A DNA stretch of 54,120 nt from positions 1 through 54,120 of the forward strand of contig DAOTKC010000007.1 in the NCBI GenBank assembly GCA_035449045.1. The letters are read 5' to 3'. Source of the DNA: DAOTKC01 sp035449045 (GTDB taxonomy: Bacteria > Bacillota > Clostridia > Christensenellales > CAG-917). The position numbers and the translations under genes were made by a program. Within the stretch, counting starts at the first letter, position 1. Each line of letters starts with the position of its first letter. Positions 27,001 through 28,667 of the stretch are shown one piece after another. Under the pieces are notes generated by a model, which ran no database searches, was not told the origin of the DNA, and saw only the letters and a program-made list of their open reading frames with translations.

Positions 27001-27490
27001 CGATTTCGATAAGATATTTTTGGCCGGAAATTCCTGCGAGGTCGACTAAAATGTTGTTGTCGAAGAGGTATATGCCCATCATAAGGCCGGTCGCCGTGGT
27101 GCCTGCCGTTTCAATGGTTTCGATTATTTCGAGCAGCATCTTGGACTTGGTGCTGTCCTCGACGCAAATCGAGCCCTTGACTTTGAGCTCATAATATTTT
27201 TTAACGCCTTGGTTTACTTTGTCGAGGCCGAAATAGAACGAGTCGTCGAAGTTTATGTAAACCGCGTCGGCGTTCACTTGGTCTTTCTCTCTCTTGGCTT
27301 GTATCGACGCCAAAAGCAGGTCGATGGCGTCGGAACTCGCCAGCTTGCCCGAAAGAACGGCGTTTTTCTCAACCTGGGTGTTCTGGTAGGGGTCGGCGAC
27401 GTCTTCCGTCGCAAGACAGGCGGTGAAACCTATGACCAATGCGGCCAAGACCGCCACCAGCAACATGAACCTGAGATTGAACTTTTTCAT
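1..27490 (-). CDS. Giant modular lipoprotein, at least 9,163 residues (C-terminus beyond window)
   Basis: A single minus-strand frame runs from ATG 27490 to base 1 without a stop; translated stretches sampled along its length read as coherent protein. The start follows SD GGAGGCC and a consensus promoter. Residues 1-25 form a lipoprotein signal (MKK, hydrophobic core, GFTAC with Cys25), so the protein is probably exported and lipid-anchored. N-terminal two thirds: repeated modules with 'LGIYYxxGxLYVDL', a hydrophobic stretch and an acidic Ser/Thr linker. Between and inside them lie Tyr-rich repeats (YDPxxHxG; YxxATxxQxAxG). The last ~2,400 visible residues are beta-rich, including Big_4-like Ig repeats with 'FGALPA...W'. 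I see no catalytic motif. Codon use resembles the neighbours. It belongs to no family I can name securely; a surface adhesin, stalk or ligand-binding scaffold is the most likely role. The true length is unknown because the 3' end is missing. Confidence 0.95.
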   Translation of the reverse strand, partial: MKKFNLRFMLLVAVLAALVIGFTACLATEDVADPYQNTQVEKNAVLSGKLASSDAIDLLLASIQAKREKDQVNADAVYINFDDSFYFGLDKVNQGVKKYYELKVKGSICVEDSTKSKMLLEIIETIETAGTTATGLMMGIYLFDNNILVDLAGISGQKYLIEIDDIDFTALFVKIKDVWDNIRLKFELLGSEFDATGIMDLLLQFADLNVGDILAGLNLPLGGDMILKGIIATLLFNEGLVYDMGGGVQRVVMPGANITGLLGAVMEMVVPMISDDINLIVDKLLGWDIFAILEALKTLSIDLRFDTKDGVFLGMGLDAKVQGDNPLGISMGINYMDSSAAPIIVFPEFNLTDLRDFSFTTLSLNAEMTIVAKEHIYTLASMLDSLGSLAGGINIGGALLEKEIRVAEGKGSAYFNLELIIRGAIDLKDNNNTEIYLELKGSGVQRLGAYYVGSDETLYIDMTGLGAGKFKISYLNGEPLNLTNLILGVIDNLFESLMAPNIGAAGASVATALLADVVEDETAPADKRAFAQAMLDAFFTYATPDDPELAAALGYNKTFSEQLAEISADEEEETTDIFDLIIRILNEVEIERGTGLLFLESINAFLTRDVINEITGLISPGLTLPITSVDISVDSEGTFGLNSLGIIVNIGTDEPGPNGEDYSDLLVISLSVPTIEFGTLIKDYTMPNFHSAENLATYIPLDENGQFALSGVYLSIEGNFDLNISENESMWNAYLDMKNASIGEILARLLIRYESDSNTSLSFKLEANANLGDFLSSDLLLTVKNEITGEKVLTLTLVNKVIYLDAPVLGISKIKMDISTFLNNGRYESAFTTADEGGGGLGAVFTTETVMALIAAVISDIRLDTEFLEINIAKNMLTAVLALLGMYGKDASGSLLGDLIGIDAAIEIFKNDPTVPYGVDETMFSSFGISLEFPDGLDLSDMSFNIFMKVPDTFEMGFGFGSIVLSLARADFEPENSMDYIDILEAPNVWLELGGYIELDLASSTISLDSMFGELFSTLNLMSYETYLDGVRQTTFSGARQYVNFENVDDGDGSPATASYLIAGRVYPAAPALLNEVSVFSPGNPYILAFNLGLTRAELEAAGRFVSVSGAPYFVPELGANEGVVMLVDISHADSFEITLATAAGVVNRKSFTLKNGFKRVDDTIDPTIEILENIEAGLNLKIQANLDLAPILQYYFDREILTDAELTPSYSGSVFYFDAATGAFVSVSAATAIKYHTAYAYNSAEGVYTQIPASMLPAYEGTLYGYSYPRKAYVEIDKATALKYRTLYKNATYNTENNNTQILLEVSNRSGNVIMGLYYVGGMLYVDLAGMGVQKAAIPIDIMELIGGLLIKQGSAGTSSFDYDYDTLLGDTSEYGMAFLALLTVADSGMSLKLVRGLSEILLDYVGININSVVLELGLEYAEGETPANGYIQLEMGSEDIPGLLGLKLGVYVPEIDFAAHNISKTTFTDDYTIVDALGKGISSVYVEASGYIELSAEYTKPGQGDWDLGDFELEGILHSLLGTPVSPTSAIGGVKQNIAMSVDTAANARAALGSGALYDFASSAKHIYKISGEVFPADAEVLNRYGFTGTHLISFYITFAEFPSSVKINGNILDSSDYNGIYIINVTDAATTGGFTVEIDGVSYLFYYADESGFVLHDTDAGYSPALLNTDANSISTLISRLLIEYRILADIEATLGFRIMLNARINPNDYVVYDRNSYGYIARTTEEGWTLYTQTAGALSDAEMYSRATLAQAQAGEFIFVRSLEADDSGAMQATFKAASKKLIDARTAMTYVEFAPISGEALAAAIAAGTPLYFKDVAKSKFALATAAQKEEGTGIFEIARRNAATTPELENGENIFTVNTGSTEFTEVADADIEAALNLYYKNFVEASVAQIEIGLGIYAEKDGVIAEYDEEIHGLTYFVTNDGFTLYYASELPVFKLATTEQMQSADEAVKSRLFVPVDEVPTPVALAMDYASFVTTKGMQLYMVDPADSAAYIPATTAAVLSGALFVASGSSYIAYDPAEHGANTNPVLYLDRQGVYQYASASRILAGENLVVRLDNGDNENYIAEYDPAHHGGVSFATTSGKTVYYFDADASKVTEATLAQVMAGSSLVIQRGLDIGYILTHSDLGLEIYNGRYGVGKKVIGVYLYYTEDSLLGASSSLFLELDNSFMNGVKLRIDDLSLADLLNMGSGGLTVADGTGAAVTAEDEESAPAYDEAANATMETVLGIINAAIRSLSISTEAISINLGENLLNEMLVLLLGSTAALPLLNAENSKLGYSIIDKELQLGIGIDPFGIAVGIGGLKVSFSDTTLAGIDRNDFVSLSELSTISISLRAGLYLELKHGEIPISDIVSAFVADLALEFGCFIEENGVLDLSLIIEANLNRNDAFSTEILVEIINNKDNSTVFGIYIREGTIYVDTGMLNSKPFKLTDIGVSELINNLINGLIPSASDDGSTSDDGALGEDEAKIKSAKLILALAEHNLKMTITQTFVYALLENLMPTVFGYLVEQETGEIVDFFDDLNVEARLEVNTQRPAVEISLSSSIFDLTVFAGDPTIALFKSNTISGRISNAVSDSDGFTDFGQNQIINFDVTFAIEYELDAAYIPVEADETVPSYNLFSSYFPYDPIAHAGYTKFYYLNEAAPDRSEAYVEVASLAAIPAGETPYVLVVGSYRQDNYGTFKRRPHDLSAIIDGIVGMDSVASALSGIELGGIGLSDFLARLGFTVAINDPIHRVITFRLFGSVNLAPLNIYSILTSGLETTDIINKLLSTLELGVEISSANHAVMVYYSEGTLYVDMEGLTTDKDGIGGPSFKLSGLNLIDLIIPPKAGTPIDVSDATATTSEDPAEEPQGIDMGIIGVILSGIIDKIYLNNNQFGIALKSRAFSTEVLSEVFKLLGLQIGDIDFADYFDLYDYETGALTGKASGLFVNFKDPRVNSENVTVDIQLALKKGIRLKLSFITYNFDFGTPGLVLDHTKVAQLSDVKNLLTQTVNLSLTAGVELAISKGFVHISSVGSVPEDAQRYSYDQNTGTYIADSEGEYIQTDANTIYDLSEILTSLLPGLLSSLGVEVDVLPSFALELGEKYSNLYGRLTASVNLADLFGLNASLSDGYAIVEAGAEYDESKSYYVVNQGEDGKYKFIPAAEPEVDYVVYDKVSYSYLNAPKNFYVQTETGYELAEFLFSAAYLNAMSASGKTVRRAVFTANTAIFDPAAVYFVLVDGKYTVADIEAFEAGITYYTITSFGPAIVAGTAFDRNAVYALYGTAEESYTLTELSPFDVIGDAEAVFYVARLNLNGAIYLTKTGLSATVYAKPGEDFAADKSYFAYSAEFGAYFLVPASKLFVKVEAGEPYSEHIRYYTFDAAAKSYKLAEIAAFEAGKTYYRGSFTALSADAAFNPLKNYFTYNEAGYYEYAAISAFDPEVTYYLINDYTEYLEAGRLMRSFEISDLLYANWNAVEIALELLDKVSDEEFKPIAGIYLANGTLYIDGTGIFDGAPVAYVPDFVDKITNVIVPEDTATTSDGGTSGNLAQAVVRDAVIALMISDPEIQLSVTREFIAVLLSLLMPELGDVVSVFDSMALYLEVGKENVESIQDLSFALGLNIGVLDVSLRLREFSIGFGSTGTLVPERVLSEAIAYDSTITNISFNIKFNWGVNPGTVDIGKALTDLVGDLTGFTVEIPDDGTGRSEMNFELRFMASVDWSNFNNTKIGIELYSVFGTYQEMWIGLYYVNNVLYADLSKLDFPRLSYSDPLIAGMGLGEYLENMLGGYLGRGGTSASTTADDYDATIKLDAEELKISLARDFFRFVFDLLGVSELIAPEVGFGAALTLSTDPLVFELMLAIEADADSPYTYIDRYSRATAEAEYLGVISMWDRYSNLIPYDEYSSLHSRYTNYYYYDVATDDYVRAGLDEIRAMRRVPYAFVGDEYVPYDNDVHADYSGKIYLRDPQAGTYTETNAYAGATARENADYIRTLPKTVYVEIPSMFTADTRGSMVKNFDYLPMSEDELASDLTRYSGYFEFDEVKHDLYRGGIYYILNGAYAPAGAEYGATNAEKAAALRLLGLTPYALFDGVESFFKYDAALHAGHKGDIYYLDTGDMAYKKVNATVYTTLEAKLAFVALTGFEPYVLAKHFREDALGTYKRVDGKNIAKKMTVSFKLSDVELKFSQRDIFDYEAGYFTSPNFTDFNDMDKVSLSWRVDLGIDSPVGTTEYTQLFAALLPSFGEMIAESTVYNNPVSQNFTLVVSADIDVAAVVSILNGLLTGGGVDMNAIIAGILDIVDLEISIWTENKSQLMLGIYIKEGAIYIAAEYFGLPNLMIGKEAVGALIGTLASSLLAPEEGTGTTSDGLLNLDLDLPLIKDQSLLNFVTGLAQGLRITSKMAELVLKKTYLNAVIEYLLAGYVPYDPDVHGGVLTGNKTTLGYTIFYYDAETETYADATSAQINIGRDLFVKPELKVYEESAFGDAESKISFNFERYRYEPITSEDLAADGYYYVRLTDAEMLSYTGDRYDYNEATGQYTYSITGSGSYRRGVRYNKVDVENVHGEDSFTFVEDENGEYKQIEREALLVIKIAFFEAMIGVKTNMPRLSFTDRAVNLPAGNFEELISLNYFAYDAEKQGAYDEETGKTEKGYTLYKEEDGEYIKAAEEEILGGEETLFIQKMEVAMSLQIRGSIDITAVVSNPDITLYFGEFAAARPEDFETLEASGYTLYFRSSLGVFKPATPEQKATGDEIYVAVTFRVATEEEIEDGANIYTADVFPAPARIAPYIPLTLGTLVPGIVGDLDVGMEAEDNLNVSVLFEFMINAELSFSLEAMEFEIERFDLAITANKVQGEEIRRFLSIFYDSATESIYLDLSNYRVAKLALGGISVPALIGSLLSGGAESDSGTTSDEVEYNPYEVAYMLMNWMQDGIEVDISSKMIKNLLSLFLDEEIVGYIPNIGLNAGIITNPYQRIGLSVGLFDGIGTEVLNLSLAVFGFNDPSLNGSRFYPYAADIFGADDIDLDGDGTWDGYTKLGDLNIEALMGAIAGEPLDLSSLLNVDPSFDSLRISAAISIGGTASQGVHDWSRVFESMLSAETDAAIKIEGMNSSTQIIIGIDAQVKLESVFKLLGGTEPDMLKALAGTQFRLSVEGFSTASPEAERTKYLTLTVVIEEDGTITIYIDLAGLVSNTKIWSEAEGGWVPAADKLNLAKIKLSGLNLSSLLGGTTASASADDGVPNYGLIGETVYKLIDSFIEKISYSSSRVSFVFAEDLFTQIFRLFNESQIRLAETIMLPDISAGALWLNLNDLTFGANIKFSDVYEGRDISLELGISLYDLQTKAFKKGDPDGSLVPSDAVDYLDFADWKFNYEVSGKLGYYIGKTNQANPALDISDLVKLLNVFNNPWVEIRATDTMDNIVYDLSLSVYVDFGDLENLQVKIELFDGSTNPAKPVTNGIYLNGQDAFLDLSAWGIPKLRLAGLNIGKMLEELLTDTLGMDFAGTSDLTSASSIVLNPRAFMMILFRPEYFAAALNLKLIQAFIDYSYSMMDDTEPFSLPDLGDIYLGLDSEGRYNDATVYTLDESVWTPVTAAQLAALRKLYVLSGGEYIPAAAHQIASGSGLYTEVFTKPTDAQFKASKRLRIFKSGIYSEPTLEELREEGAFGTILYTLDDINYTQASAKQIATRLSLYISDGAGGYICPESLSAFTEAEGLFIRSFTPAIAPQIAMRQTIYHNSGAGYAHATDAEIAAGEDLFTRYRVAEESEIAAALSLYTKNSAGEYNRATPEQIALGTGLYFIDVYAPGAPVPANPVTVAVARTLYQVIRKEYTTSSGLTLASSYARFNAHLTRHLSRAIYPFASDEEMLANDSLFIKSSDGVTRPFFDIRVLGNIYASLSLVDSVITHDYTGFMPVFFEEIVVTSVSSAVNGYISYYYDEGGRAIAVIPGETDTTGRIIYKTRSLYIMQGKSYEPIDLNTLASHIDGNTRFYISLYEDAIKFNNGLDFSQMEVLLDDLSLNISGDIIFNTTDTALNTGDINYEYSFQSWVSKLLAVIIGGSQVAEDEEFDLAAFMQKFNLILPEGMVNLKLNIAADLKVGGLISGLLSGGSVDIASILKSDIFIEIVFGAPINKVMLGLYYLGSVGAYTYVDRVSSGSTENLTEYEEGALFVDLSSLGLPKFKLIGLMGIVNSLGGLLGGGDEEEEKTATSSDEELDDVDQIDQETLDEPVYIGVALETGRLSISFDKNLVKQLLKLLGTDMNGIVDSVLELLSLKMPPDVSLDIPKLQEMSLILDLTDGLQSIGIKGAGDSVGESFELTFGSIKLSTREKVVDTAKVNTDDLSGAYGGLVYAGGIGSLILNLIDGLDIDLSIDIVKYTDALVSNNRPNETQHSGAYQTNATIPIQKDEYNRLYIPITAEHPQRDAWANSDSSYELAIWLGNYNLWLDPRNLVGAGLQGILDWLGSGGTIPGWIGGLIGMDLTFPLNLSNIKGIDLRELLGNIDTLLGGDEEEANASTATTASNNVATASALPEIDRDAILGLLGEGLGMPDGISIDALIPALLELIDSLDVYLWNNNDWYPNIDSVASTMNGVTENITRYTSISINFNPEKFNNLLIAIGRIIVEVLCADTEVTTNPIYIMPDRAEFETESAYNTARAAYLAAWRAKFKSAPHQMTLFLIDAISGAVGFDLMGLFNFNFLGFDLGGFLGNILPSISMLLASLMPFPLAYEPCESALYSAAYNPAVHGTLRPSNVRTIMGQTVYTNVTTGDYRVYVLEGGEYKVPSRDRLNQIAAGSYAGVYVINSQARMTIYIDKLAENEIAEIDININHRPMNGNSLAKGEWCEVSIVSNGLNFKSVSTVEDTYGNLGNPIYAEQLTLTVISNPFDPVELDPAKLLNESFYPQKVGALFYDGTDSRGTNFYDYLNFNYGGGVNISWDTSHVILSPGADSYIYGYVQNILYMVIPVTVSDTWSFNRIKNYDGSTISIDQLGGASTALPDAVRVYFANNKFKYMSVEGAGAKIKIGEDKFLTDNMGNYILTEGSIAWDTKKVYRILAEDKTRPFAEYDIMLDLELANINDLEGGTYFVFFTYQAGGAAPVTAYTVMSVKNRAVAELKNPKTIKISSMTYDSFAKNYTPAAMIQGENGLLISGLNASNVADYIRSFKMDASLNYPNVYVGYTGGSKAYLSAEWDLTNLLSIINAPGWTPDQGFWCYVSVIVGKREKIPQRIDNVFVYMEARKVQSIAGNISYNPYLESGGLLAGYSLDVMYDIGYIAYNAELHADYPIYKLTGKTMALATAEEKLAGESLFVRPADKGVYYKYKTVVSLILPEDLGDISYLGQGSFEARLAIGGSDTWWSYETVRTVTVAAKTACPLTLNLSDTQAANPMWYLTDAYSKLNVTFGDGTKLDLDAYWDTLTYYLDYDYRVHGRAVAGENYTDAGYTLYYLDAVANLYRPASPEQAAAGKSLFVKDFARYDAALFGAVIPGTGLTTLGFKLFTRDGTVYSEYNGGAAENLYVKNATAFSYDSNRAYATVEAGAGANGALGAANGERQLLRLTVRTSKMTLTDVYFAAEQSGGNYVPASASGEYAVNVYLSAVENYFRSDVENGVYTGAGTQAYIKYLVNGIEYIRPAKVTYWELPAGGASAITNGSVVYAWIGRARFAVTVSLVDLASLNIAGMTGTTGSYAMDYVKFGALPATGSMLLSDGKTVNFNIVWNNGVAFTSGTDAVKNVTAKLTSPQFINDHVITVALHVLNNTAEIDASSRSVDNIYLVSSFEEKPSMTITLGGGEYLVSGVKRTYADGNFTFETNGYKMTAPAQTADTQTITAISVTVGGVAVNLLDGFSYAKFAALPANATIIFSGSSAPLTLPITWNNGGYITPTTTSMTVKLTGTQLVGGQYSQTISVAVTGGAVDALYTAHLNKFVQASFNTQTVTISIGGGTSVTGVSRVYNGTQFTFTKGQYRETVNATGSEFVAASVYIAGVDVLATGSLSYARFGTLATECTVNFSNGTVTESVSNCSIIWNNGIAFTATSAETALSISIRSTALRNGALPTTVISSVTLNVTNFGVPVLPVYYTVHNDYLKSEFAEAVIELPLGDTDLTSIRKSYSSATQKFSFSNSTGTYFESYDAVFAGTVVESITVNGANILSGTLTLTEFGALPATAVYKFSGDAATYSVGINWTSNYTLSSTTMNAVFDPTLTRFVTSDSRTVNISVATVSVVFDIHITNPYVENIGLNRNITVDGVTTTLAAYNATNINYTSATNSATVTLTRNRYSRTYTMNNVVTGSVTVTEASVLSGESQNILWNEELDGPFTGITAAIVKFSNGASANATITNWSVTAPAAGENSFVTTATIQSLGGLLPVGDNNKFTFTVYVAEFVGLPDDVDFTLIEVDPYGNIVKMGGNYVTGKGKLGESSDTVTALWGGGGMLREVSVTITYQYDIRNMPAEPTVSPLPYRISGEGMTDIVTTLENTDALVITQGISLGARDIVIDALENTTESQLVAPAMTLESGEIAEAYDLNGRKVNINFTIRIAEAADIAGTSYQTSDLTKVTAGVTYYENVLAVVSYGGLSRLVRVRSVTLLDRSPVNVIYYDSEGYPHYLMRYSEQGVKLLTDKIYIENPFSYNPDYDSADYSFARTAYVTYADGEVRAYSIKWMASVGGVLGELPATVNGRAGAEFKAAAVIGDPNGFNYTYPSTVYIAALTLSINNTDLELNELGNPYSFKPYYTSDAENARLSINYKSYAIIADGYRLPVSWDLSGLVYDYRGGNFTVTATIGNDIAGYQRVAVPVTVEEEEVDYIFFADGQVPAGSDFTRATSQYLPYNELLHAGKRVFKRVATPLGGYAYVIVKDVSEVPPEEYGSLFVKDELRGFNPFKSYTIEKDYPATGYVVFKSGLMKEMDIEWNLTQIKNPSGFYKGGDYIASAAIGSEYYIGSPAGGRRVGKQVYSQYVTYYNKEVAFIVANGSELSVIDLATYGSSVIEVKYGRDKIDATLRPNSFLTVDGLTTFDYIDPYRTDGNSLYLPDIRFVMAYVPNGEGGYSAIKYEIGASQYNLIWNMSGYRPSYDGKEAVVEALLTTARGGQQTISFSLPVMKMLANKVEIKKNKIGAFAPATFVSNIGADYRADTVWEINPYINYDMYTVSATNYTVTFSGYLNDELVDNAIVRTIPYVAVSMPTNFS
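2900..4560 (-). repeat. Four tandem ~154-residue Ig-like (Big_4-like) domains
   Basis: Inside the giant protein a motif of the form 'F-G-x-L-P-A...F-S-x-G...I-x-W-N-N-G' recurs with its conserved core near 4399-4483, 3925-4017, 3471-3567 and 3011-3088. The spacing is 454-474 bp, about 154 residues. The 'LPA-(beta strand)-SDG-(strand)-W' order resembles bacterial Ig-like group 4 domains. Less regular beta-rich segments extend on both sides. Such domains usually build stalks on surface proteins. Confidence 0.75.
8880..27080 (-). repeat. Recurrent LYVDL / TTSD-linker modules of the giant protein
   Basis: A composite element recurs: a short beta motif close to 'LGIYYxxGxLYVDLSxLG', a hydrophobic 'KLxGLxLxxLL' segment, then a low-complexity acidic Ser/Thr linker (for example 'TTSDE', 'TSASTTADD', 'SDDGSTSDD'). 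Motif cores lie near 27040, 26110, 25080, 23510, 20985, 20220, 19085, 17015, 16270, 14555, 12920, 11990, 11140 and 9030. The linker follows about 60-130 bp later in at least ten of them. Between copies are helix-like 'FxxxLLxLL' segments and alternating hydrophobic beta strands. Copy spacing is irregular (about 0.7-2.1 kb) because other repeats are inserted. Confidence 0.8.
10020..10860 (-). repeat. Densest block of Tyr-rich short repeats (YxxATxxQxAxGxxL)
   Basis: Within the giant protein this stretch encodes about ten successive variants of a unit reading approximately 'Q-I-A-x-G-x-x-L-Y-x-x-x-x-G-x-Y-x-x-A-T', spaced 60-130 bp. Similar units occur singly or in small groups near 1070, 5200-5300, 7300, 13300-14250, 15050-15900, 17150-18150, 19600 and 21180-22300. 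Many are preceded by Y-[DN]-x-x-x-H-[AG]. Comparable Tyr-spaced repeats occur in some surface and phage tail-like proteins; their function here is unknown. Confidence 0.75.
27416..27490 (-). other. Lipoprotein signal peptide of the giant protein
   Basis: Codons 1-25 encode Met-Lys-Lys, an Arg at residue 7, a hydrophobic core rich in Leu/Val/Ala, then Gly-Phe-Thr-Ala-Cys. Cys25 is the expected lipidated residue after signal peptidase II cleavage. Phe at -3 is less usual than Leu, but the overall n-h-c layout is typical. The next residues are polar and acidic, as expected for an exposed mature N-terminus. Confidence 0.85.
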
Positions 27491-27494
27491 TTTC

Positions 27495-27520
27495 GGCCTC
27501 CGATGCCCGCTTACGCGGGC
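27495..27520 (-). promoter_or_regulatory. SD and leader hairpin of the giant lipoprotein gene
   Basis: GGAGGCC (27495-27501) lies four bases upstream of ATG 27490. Immediately upstream of it is a hairpin with stem GCCCGC/GCGGGC (27505-27510 with 27515-27520) and a 4-nt loop. The leader from the predicted transcription start to the ATG is about 55-60 nt. The hairpin may stabilise this very long message or modulate initiation; that role is inference. Confidence 0.6.
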
Positions 27521-27552
27521 GCGCCCATAGGGTAAAAAATATAAACGAATTT

Positions 27553-27581
27553 ATTATACATTCAGTGCGCGGGCGTGTCAA
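27553..27581 (-). promoter_or_regulatory. Consensus sigma-A promoter of the giant lipoprotein gene
   Basis: On the minus strand, -35 TTGACA (27576-27581) and -10 TATAAT (27553-27558) are separated by exactly 17 bp, a perfect match to the housekeeping consensus. It is the only recognisable promoter between the PIG-L terminator and ATG 27490, so the giant gene is predicted to be its own transcription unit. Confidence 0.88.
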
Positions 27582-27648
27582 GCTATAAGAAATATAAAGC
27601 ACACCATCGCATTAAATTAAACTACGCCGCGCGCTCAAATATTTGCCC

Positions 27649-27732
27649 GAGAAAAATTTTTCTCTCTCCCGCCTTCTCCTTGCTTCCTCCTCGCGCTCTT
27701 CTCGCCCCCTTCCCGTCTCTTCTCGCCTCCTT
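27649..27732. other. Polypyrimidine/polypurine tract with AT palindrome
   Basis: From about 27657 to 27732 the plus strand is almost entirely C and T, interrupted by a few G's. It abuts a perfect 16-bp palindrome, GAGAAAAATTTTTCTC (27649-27664). No convincing gene lies here in either direction. It fills the space between the hairpin array and the promoter of the giant gene. Confidence 0.5.
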
Positions 27733-27821
27733 CACCGCGAGCAACACGAACGATTTCACCGCGAACGGAGTGAGCGATTTCACCGTGCCGCTGGCACGAT
27801 TTCACTTTGCCGCAAGGCAAA
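27731..27821 (-). repeat. GTGAAAT-box/hairpin array, copy 1
   Basis: On the minus strand, GTGAAAT boxes lie at 27799-27805, 27777-27783 and 27753-27759, plus a partial GTGAA at 27731-27735, giving a 22-24 bp period. Between boxes are CGTGCC-GCT-GGCACG (27784-27798), an imperfect CGCTCAC...GTTCGCG unit, and, beside the first box, TTTGCC-GCAA-GGCAAA (27806-27821). The same unit types recur at 41553-41794. It sits between the PIG-L terminator and the promoter of the giant gene. Function unknown. Confidence 0.7.
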
Positions 27822-27851
27822 AAAAATCGGCGGTCGCCCGCCGGTTTTTTT
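27819..27851 (-). terminator. Terminator of the amino-sugar gene cluster
   Basis: A CGGCGG/CCGCCG stem (27828-27833 with 27838-27843) with loop TCGC is followed on the minus strand by a T-rich run. An A/T run on the other side makes it potentially bidirectional. It directly abuts the PIG-L stop codon at 27850-27852. Confidence 0.8.
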
Positions 27852-28656
27852 ACAAATTTTTCATCACGTCTTTTGAAAATTCTTCCAAAACTTCCCGCAC
27901 AAAACTTTGAAGCGGAATTTCGCCCTTCACTACTTTTGTCAAATCCAAAAACAGCGAGACTTCGGGGAAGTCGTCGACGGAATGGCTTTCGCCGAAAGTG
28001 GCGTTGGCGCGCCGCCTCCCCTCCGCCGCCAAATCATAGCGCTTGCCGCCCGCAATCTGGCTTTCAAATGCCGCGAGAAGCCGCCGCTGAAGCCTAAAGC
28101 CACGCTTTCCGCCTTTCGCCAATTTATACTTTTCGGGAAGCCAATCCAGCCCGCGCCACGCCTCCCCCGCAACCGCTTGCTTCGGCGAATATTCGTCCTT
28201 TATTTCGAGCAGGGCGAGTAGTGATGCCTTAAGACAGGCGGCGTGGGTGGGATGTTTGTCGAAGGGGTTGTGAAGAAGCACGATTTTGGGGCGCTTCTCA
28301 AGCAAAATTTTCTTAATTTCAAAAGCTGCGGCGGCGGGATTTTTTTTCAGCTCCGCTGATGAAAAATCGAGCAGAAAAAGGCTTTCGTAGCGGCCTATGT
28401 CGGCGGCCGCTTTCTGCTCTTTTTTGCGCACCTCTTTCATCTCGTCGTCGGCGAAATTTTTATATTCCCCCGACCTCGCGCTGCCCTTTCCGTCGGTCAG
28501 AACGACGGCCGAAAAAGATATTATTTTGTCAAAATAAGCGTCAACGATATAAGACGCAAACATTATTTCGGCATCGTCTTGATGTGCGACTATCGCCATA
28601 GCCAAATCAGGCGTTTTTACAGCATGTTCGGGTATATAAACTTCGGTTTTAGGCAT
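27850..28656 (-). CDS. PIG-L/LmbE family deacetylase
   Basis: 268-residue member of the PIG-L superfamily, zinc enzymes that remove the acetyl group from N-acetylglucosaminyl-type substrates. The zinc/catalytic signature appears as AHQDDAE at residues 24-30 (family form AHPDDE) with the second metal motif HPTH at 135-138. There is no signal peptide, so the protein is cytoplasmic. The ATG at 28656 is chosen over an upstream TTG because AAAGGTG precedes it and it lies 11 bp after the stop of the previous gene. Neighbours include a GH20 hexosaminidase and a NagX-like protein, which fits handling of GlcNAc-containing compounds. The Pro-to-Gln change in the first motif is a small deviation. The exact substrate cannot be told from sequence. 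Confidence 0.85.
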   Translation of the reverse strand: MPKTEVYIPEHAVKTPDLAMAIVAHQDDAEIMFASYIVDAYFDKIISFSAVVLTDGKGSARSGEYKNFADDEMKEVRKKEQKAAADIGRYESLFLLDFSSAELKKNPAAAAFEIKKILLEKRPKIVLLHNPFDKHPTHAACLKASLLALLEIKDEYSPKQAVAGEAWRGLDWLPEKYKLAKGGKRGFRLQRRLLAAFESQIAGGKRYDLAAEGRRRANATFGESHSVDDFPEVSLFLDLTKVVKGEIPLQSFVREVLEEFSKDVMKNL

Positions 28657-28667
28657 AAAACACCTTT

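Noticed and set aside
27575..28221. Several plus-strand ORFs near the PIG-L gene
   Set aside because: Arg/Pro/Ser-rich translations opposite or overlapping the PIG-L gene, the hairpin array and its terminator; no SD or family resemblance.
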